10,190 bases of DNA from Bacteroidetes bacterium UBA6491 (GTDB lineage: Bacteria; Bacteroidota; Bacteroidia; NS11-12g; UBA9320). Shown one piece after another: positions 7,178 through 10,190 of the stretch. The notes beneath the pieces are model-generated. The model was not told where the DNA came from and did no database searches. It saw nothing but the letters and a program-made list of their open reading frames with translations. Numbering within the stretch: the first letter of the stretch is position 1; every line of letters begins with the position of its first letter. The stretch lies in NCBI GenBank assembly GCA_002436505.1, contig DJML01000107.1:1-10190 (forward strand), written 5' to 3'. Position numbers and translations under genes: made by a program.

Positions 7178-8739
7178 TAACGCGCCTTTAGAACGACGAG
7201 AGGGATCAACATTTCTTCCATACTTATCCCGCCATGCTGTATGGTGTCCTTGTAATATTTGGCATAATAATTCAGGTTGTTCGGGTAAACAAAGAAGTCG
7301 CTTTCCCAGCAAAACGCAAAGGTGGACGTCATATGCTGCATAGGGAGCCCTATTAAGGATGGATCCTTAATAATAAAGGCATCCTTCTTGTCCAGAGCAA
7401 GGTTCCGGCCTGTTTTATAACGCAGATTGGTTGTGGTCTTTTTATCTCCTATTATTTTGACCGGGTTATTCACTTTCACGGATCCATGATCAGTGGTTAT
7501 AATAACCCTGGCCCCCTGTTCTGCTATTTTCTTCAATGCTTCGTACAATGGAGAATGCAGGAACCACGATAAGGTCAGGGATCGATATGCCTTTTCGTCT
7601 TCCGCGAGTTCCCTCATCAGCTTAATGTCGGTTCTGGCGTGTGAAAGATTGTCCACGAAATTGTAGACAATTGTATTCAATTCGTTCTTGATCAGATTCG
7701 GTATGTTGTCGACAAGACCTTTTCCATGTTGTAAGTTTAGAATTTTCTGGTAGCTGGTGCGGTAGTCTTTGCGCAATCTTTGTAAAAGGTCTTCAAGGAA
7801 GTCATTCTCGAAGTTGTTCTTCCCTCCTTCATCTTCATCGTTGCTCCATTTGTTAGGGAACCGCTTCTCAATATCTATAGGAAGCAGGCCGGAAAACATG
7901 GCGTTACGGCAGTATTGAGTGGTTGTTGGCAAAATACTAAGGTAAATGTCCTCTTCTTCTACCCTGAACAGATCAGTAAGCGCCGGCATAATGGTTTTCC
8001 ACTGGTCGAATCTAAGATTATCAATTACAAGCAAATAGGTAGGGATCATGCCCATAGCCTTTTCTACCTCCGGTATAACCTTTTTCCTGAGTACAGTATG
8101 AGACATGATCGGAGCTTCGGTATTGTCAGGGTTCAGGAAGTCGGTGTAATTCTCGACTATGAACTTTGAAAATTCTTTATTCGCTTCAATTTTCTGTGTC
8201 TCAAGAACATCTTCCATTCCGGTTCTCTCAGAACTATCCATTTCCAGCTCGAAATACACCAGTTTCTTATAGGTGTCTTTCCATTGGTTAAAGTCCATCC
8301 GATCCATAAAGGACATGCCAATGTTTCTGAATTCCTGTTGATACTGACTGGTGACCCTTTCCGTAACTAAGCGTTTATTATCAAGTATTCGCTTGATAGA
8401 CATGAGTATCTGCTTCGGGTTTACCGGTTTGATAAGGTAGTCTTCTATCTTGCTTCCGATGGCATCTTCCATTATATGCTCTTCCTCGCTTTTCGTGATC
8501 ATTACGACCGGCACATCGCTTCTGATCTCCTTGATCTGCTTGAGTGCTTCCAATCCAGAAATCCCTGGCATGTTCTCATCAAGAAAAATAAGGTCAAAGG
8601 AATCGGATCTAACCTCATCCACGGCATCAACACCATTGCTTACAGTTGTTACACTGTAGCCTTTCTGTTCAAGAAAAAGTAGATGGGGCTTTAGAAGATC
8701 GATTTCATCATCTGCCCAAAGGATTTTTACTTCTGCCAT
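7177..8739 (-). CDS. porX: PorX: response regulator with PglZ phosphatase-superfamily domain
   Basis: The 520 residues match the architecture and length of PorX, the cytoplasmic response regulator that with the sensor kinase PorY controls T9SS genes in Porphyromonas gingivalis. The receiver domain (about 1-122) has the acidic pair Asp10-Asp11, phosphoacceptor Asp54 (FLDENMPG), Thr82, Tyr101 and Lys104-Pro105. A helical linker covers about 123-205. The C-terminal PglZ domain has an alkaline-phosphatase-like metal site: Asp240 (VIDNLRFDQW), the PTTTQY threonine segment (271-276), Asp363 and His367 (FVDNLSHAR), Asp417-His418 (TTDHGS) and His502 (QHGGISMEEM). All look intact, so enzymatic activity on nucleotides, as reported for P. 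gingivalis PorX, is plausible. There is no DNA-binding domain, so control probably passes through a partner such as an ECF sigma factor; none is encoded here. The stop overlaps the tsaE start. Confidence 0.93.
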   Translation of the reverse strand: MAEVKILWADDEIDLLKPHLLFLEQKGYSVTTVSNGVDAVDEVRSDSFDLIFLDENMPGISGLEALKQIKEIRSDVPVVMITKSEEEHIMEDAIGSKIEDYLIKPVNPKQILMSIKRILDNKRLVTERVTSQYQQEFRNIGMSFMDRMDFNQWKDTYKKLVYFELEMDSSERTGMEDVLETQKIEANKEFSKFIVENYTDFLNPDNTEAPIMSHTVLRKKVIPEVEKAMGMIPTYLLVIDNLRFDQWKTIMPALTDLFRVEEEDIYLSILPTTTQYCRNAMFSGLLPIDIEKRFPNKWSNDEDEGGKNNFENDFLEDLLQRLRKDYRTSYQKILNLQHGKGLVDNIPNLIKNELNTIVYNFVDNLSHARTDIKLMRELAEDEKAYRSLTLSWFLHSPLYEALKKIAEQGARVIITTDHGSVKVNNPVKIIGDKKTTTNLRYKTGRNLALDKKDAFIIKDPSLIGLPMQHMTSTFAFCWESDFFVYPNNLNYYAKYYKDTIQHGGISMEEMLIPLVVLKAR

Positions 8740-8784
8740 AGGTTTTTATGCGACCAGTATCACAACTTTCAATAGTTAACGATG

Positions 8785-8792
8785 CAAATTTA
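8785..8792 (-). promoter_or_regulatory. Candidate -7 element of the porX promoter
   Basis: On the minus strand this is TAAATTTG, a full match to the Bacteroidota TAnnTTTG element. It lies 45 bp before the porX ATG in the 117-bp spacer after the dehydrogenase gene, which would give a leader of roughly 40 nt. The -33 region at the expected distance is AT-rich but has no TTTG, so the assignment rests on the -7 match and its position. Confidence 0.45.
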
Positions 8793-8856
8793 GGAAGTTG
8801 TACGTCTTATTTTAATAATAACGTGTAAATGCTCCATTGGTTTACATTTCACCTCT

Positions 8857-10190
8857 TTAACGGATGCCAAAACACACATATTTTACATTAAGATATTCAT
8901 CGATCCCGTATTTGGAACCTTCCCGTCCAAAACCGGATTCTTTTATTCCTCCAAACGGTGCAGATGCGTTTGAAATTGCAGTTTCATTGACCCCTATCAT
9001 TCCGTATTCCAGTTTTTCAGCGATCTTCCAGGCGCGTGAAAGATCCCTGGTGTAAAAATAGGCTGCAAGGCCGTACCTCGTATCGTTGGCAAGATCGACC
9101 GCTTCTTCATCGGTTGAGAATTTATACAACGGCGCAACGGGCCCGAAGATCTCTTCCGAAAATATCTCCATTTCTGGGGTTACACCTGTAAGTACTGCAG
9201 GTGCGAAGAACAATCCATTTCTGTCATCATCGCTTTGAGAAGCCAATCTGGCACCTTTGGCTATCGCGTCTTCGACCAGCCCCGAAACCTTTTCCAACGC
9301 TTTCTTATTGATCAGTGGACCCAGGCTGTTTTCTGATTCAAAACCGCTTCCATATTTCATTTGTCCCGTCTTTTCAGCCAACCTGGATTGAAATTCTTCA
9401 TAAACGGTGTCCTGTACCAAAATTCTGTTGCTACAGATACAGGTTTGTCCATTGTTTCTGAACTTGGAAGAAATTGCTCCTTCAATGGCCATGTCCATAT
9501 CTGCATCTTCAAAAACTATCAATGGTGCGTTCCCCCCAAGTTCAAGTGATAGTTTCTTTAAGGTAGGTGCCGATCTCTCCATCAGCCACTTACCTACTCT
9601 AGTTGATCCGGTAAATGAGATTTTTCTTACCATAGGGGATGAAGTAAGTACTTCTCCTATCGGTACAGGATCTTTAGCAGTGACCACATTGATAACGCCT
9701 TTTGGAAAGCCAGCTTCTTCAGCAAGGTATGCCAGTGCCAAAGCTGAATAAGGCGTTTCATCGCTGGGTTTTAATACAATGGTACATCCTGCTGCAAGGG
9801 CAGGAGCAATTTTTCTGGTGATCATTGCATTGGGAAAATTCCAGGGTGTAATTGCTGCACAAACGCCTATAGGTTGTTTAACCACTGTCATTCTTTTGTC
9901 CGGATGATTGCTTGGTATCACATCCCCGTAAGCCCTTTCTGCCTCAGCCGCGAACCATTTGATAAAGGATGCTCCGTAGTGGATCTCCCCTTTTGCTTCA
10001 GAAAGTATTTTTCCTTGCTCTAAGGTTAGTAAGTGTGCCAGCAGATCTACATTTTCCTTAATTTTCTGATGCCACGTCATGAGCAATGCCCCTCTTTTGG
10101 CTGCAGTCGTTTCCGACCAGACAGGAAATGCATCAGAAGCGGCCTTAATTGCCCGTTCACAGTCGTCTGCATTGCAATCCGTCACATGGC
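8857..10190 (-). CDS. gabD: Succinate-semialdehyde dehydrogenase (GabD-like), 5' end cut off
   Basis: This aldehyde dehydrogenase oxidises succinate semialdehyde to succinate, the last step of GABA breakdown, with a nicotinamide cofactor. The frame stays open to the right edge, so the gene is incomplete at its start. A GTG at 10185 could be mistaken for a start but aligns with an internal residue about 45 positions into E. coli GabD. Counting from that codon, the key residues are Asn116 (TPWNF), Lys139 (LKPSDETP), the FTGSTRVG cofactor loop (191-198), Glu215 (LELGGNAP), catalytic Cys249 (GQTCICSN) and Glu345 (SEEIFGP). ASFIKWFAAEAERAYGD, KFRNNGQTC and the ending GREGSKYGIDEYLNVKY are closely GabD-like, which favours this over other family members. 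The acidic residue in the KPSDETP segment, where E. coli GabD has Ser, suggests NAD rather than NADP, as an inference. No clear terminator follows it. Confidence 0.9.
   Translation of the reverse strand, partial: HVTDCNADDCERAIKAASDAFPVWSETTAAKRGALLMTWHQKIKENVDLLAHLLTLEQGKILSEAKGEIHYGASFIKWFAAEAERAYGDVIPSNHPDKRMTVVKQPIGVCAAITPWNFPNAMITRKIAPALAAGCTIVLKPSDETPYSALALAYLAEEAGFPKGVINVVTAKDPVPIGEVLTSSPMVRKISFTGSTRVGKWLMERSAPTLKKLSLELGGNAPLIVFEDADMDMAIEGAISSKFRNNGQTCICSNRILVQDTVYEEFQSRLAEKTGQMKYGSGFESENSLGPLINKKALEKVSGLVEDAIAKGARLASQSDDDRNGLFFAPAVLTGVTPEMEIFSEEIFGPVAPLYKFSTDEEAVDLANDTRYGLAAYFYTRDLSRAWKIAEKLEYGMIGVNETAISNASAPFGGIKESGFGREGSKYGIDEYLNVKYVCFGIR

Noticed and set aside
7178..7312. An upstream extension of tsaE by 45 residues from an ATG at 7312
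   Set aside because: It lies wholly inside porX in another frame, has no TsaE-like content, and the 139-residue product from 7177 has the right family length with a coupled TAATG junction.
7177..8739. The PglZ domain as a sign of a BREX phage-defence locus
   Set aside because: The domain is fused to a receiver in the PorX arrangement, and no BREX partner (BrxC, PglX methylase, BrxL) is nearby.

Overview
The window comes from a member of the Bacteroidota, most likely a chromosomal housekeeping region. The clearest pointers are a PorX-type response regulator with a PglZ domain, a secreted peptidase ending in a type IX secretion (T9SS) sorting domain, A-rich start regions instead of strong Shine-Dalgarno sites, and a TAnnTTTG promoter element. 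I cannot place it below phylum with confidence; a cytophagal or flavobacterial lineage is plausible.

All seven genes lie on the minus strand, so transcription runs from right to left. From the right edge: a 5'-truncated succinate-semialdehyde dehydrogenase (gabD-like, 8857-10190); a 117-bp spacer with a candidate promoter; porX (7177-8739); tsaE (6758-7177), whose start overlaps the porX stop by one base; an M28 zinc aminopeptidase with a T9SS sorting domain (5591-6757), starting directly after the tsaE stop; a 48-bp gap; a beta-CASP metallo-beta-lactamase-fold nuclease (4130-5542); a 150-bp spacer with a hairpin and a candidate promoter; gyrA (1427-3979); and a secreted TPR protein (193-1437) whose start overlaps the gyrA stop by 11 bp. 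A strong intrinsic terminator at 141-170 closes the run. Positions 1-140 hold no gene that I can see. No gene-free stretch exceeds 300 bases.

The genes appear to form two transcription units. porX-tsaE-M28 peptidase, perhaps also the nuclease gene, are joined so tightly that translational coupling is likely; this places a T9SS regulator, a tRNA-modification ATPase and a predicted T9SS cargo on one message. The second unit is gyrA plus the TPR gene.

I found no mobile element, CRISPR array, tRNA or rRNA, and no convincing undescribed system. The points most worth a second look are the porX-tsaE-cargo linkage, the weakened GyrA-box in blade 1 with a better-matching copy in a later blade, and the palindrome inside the candidate gyrA promoter.
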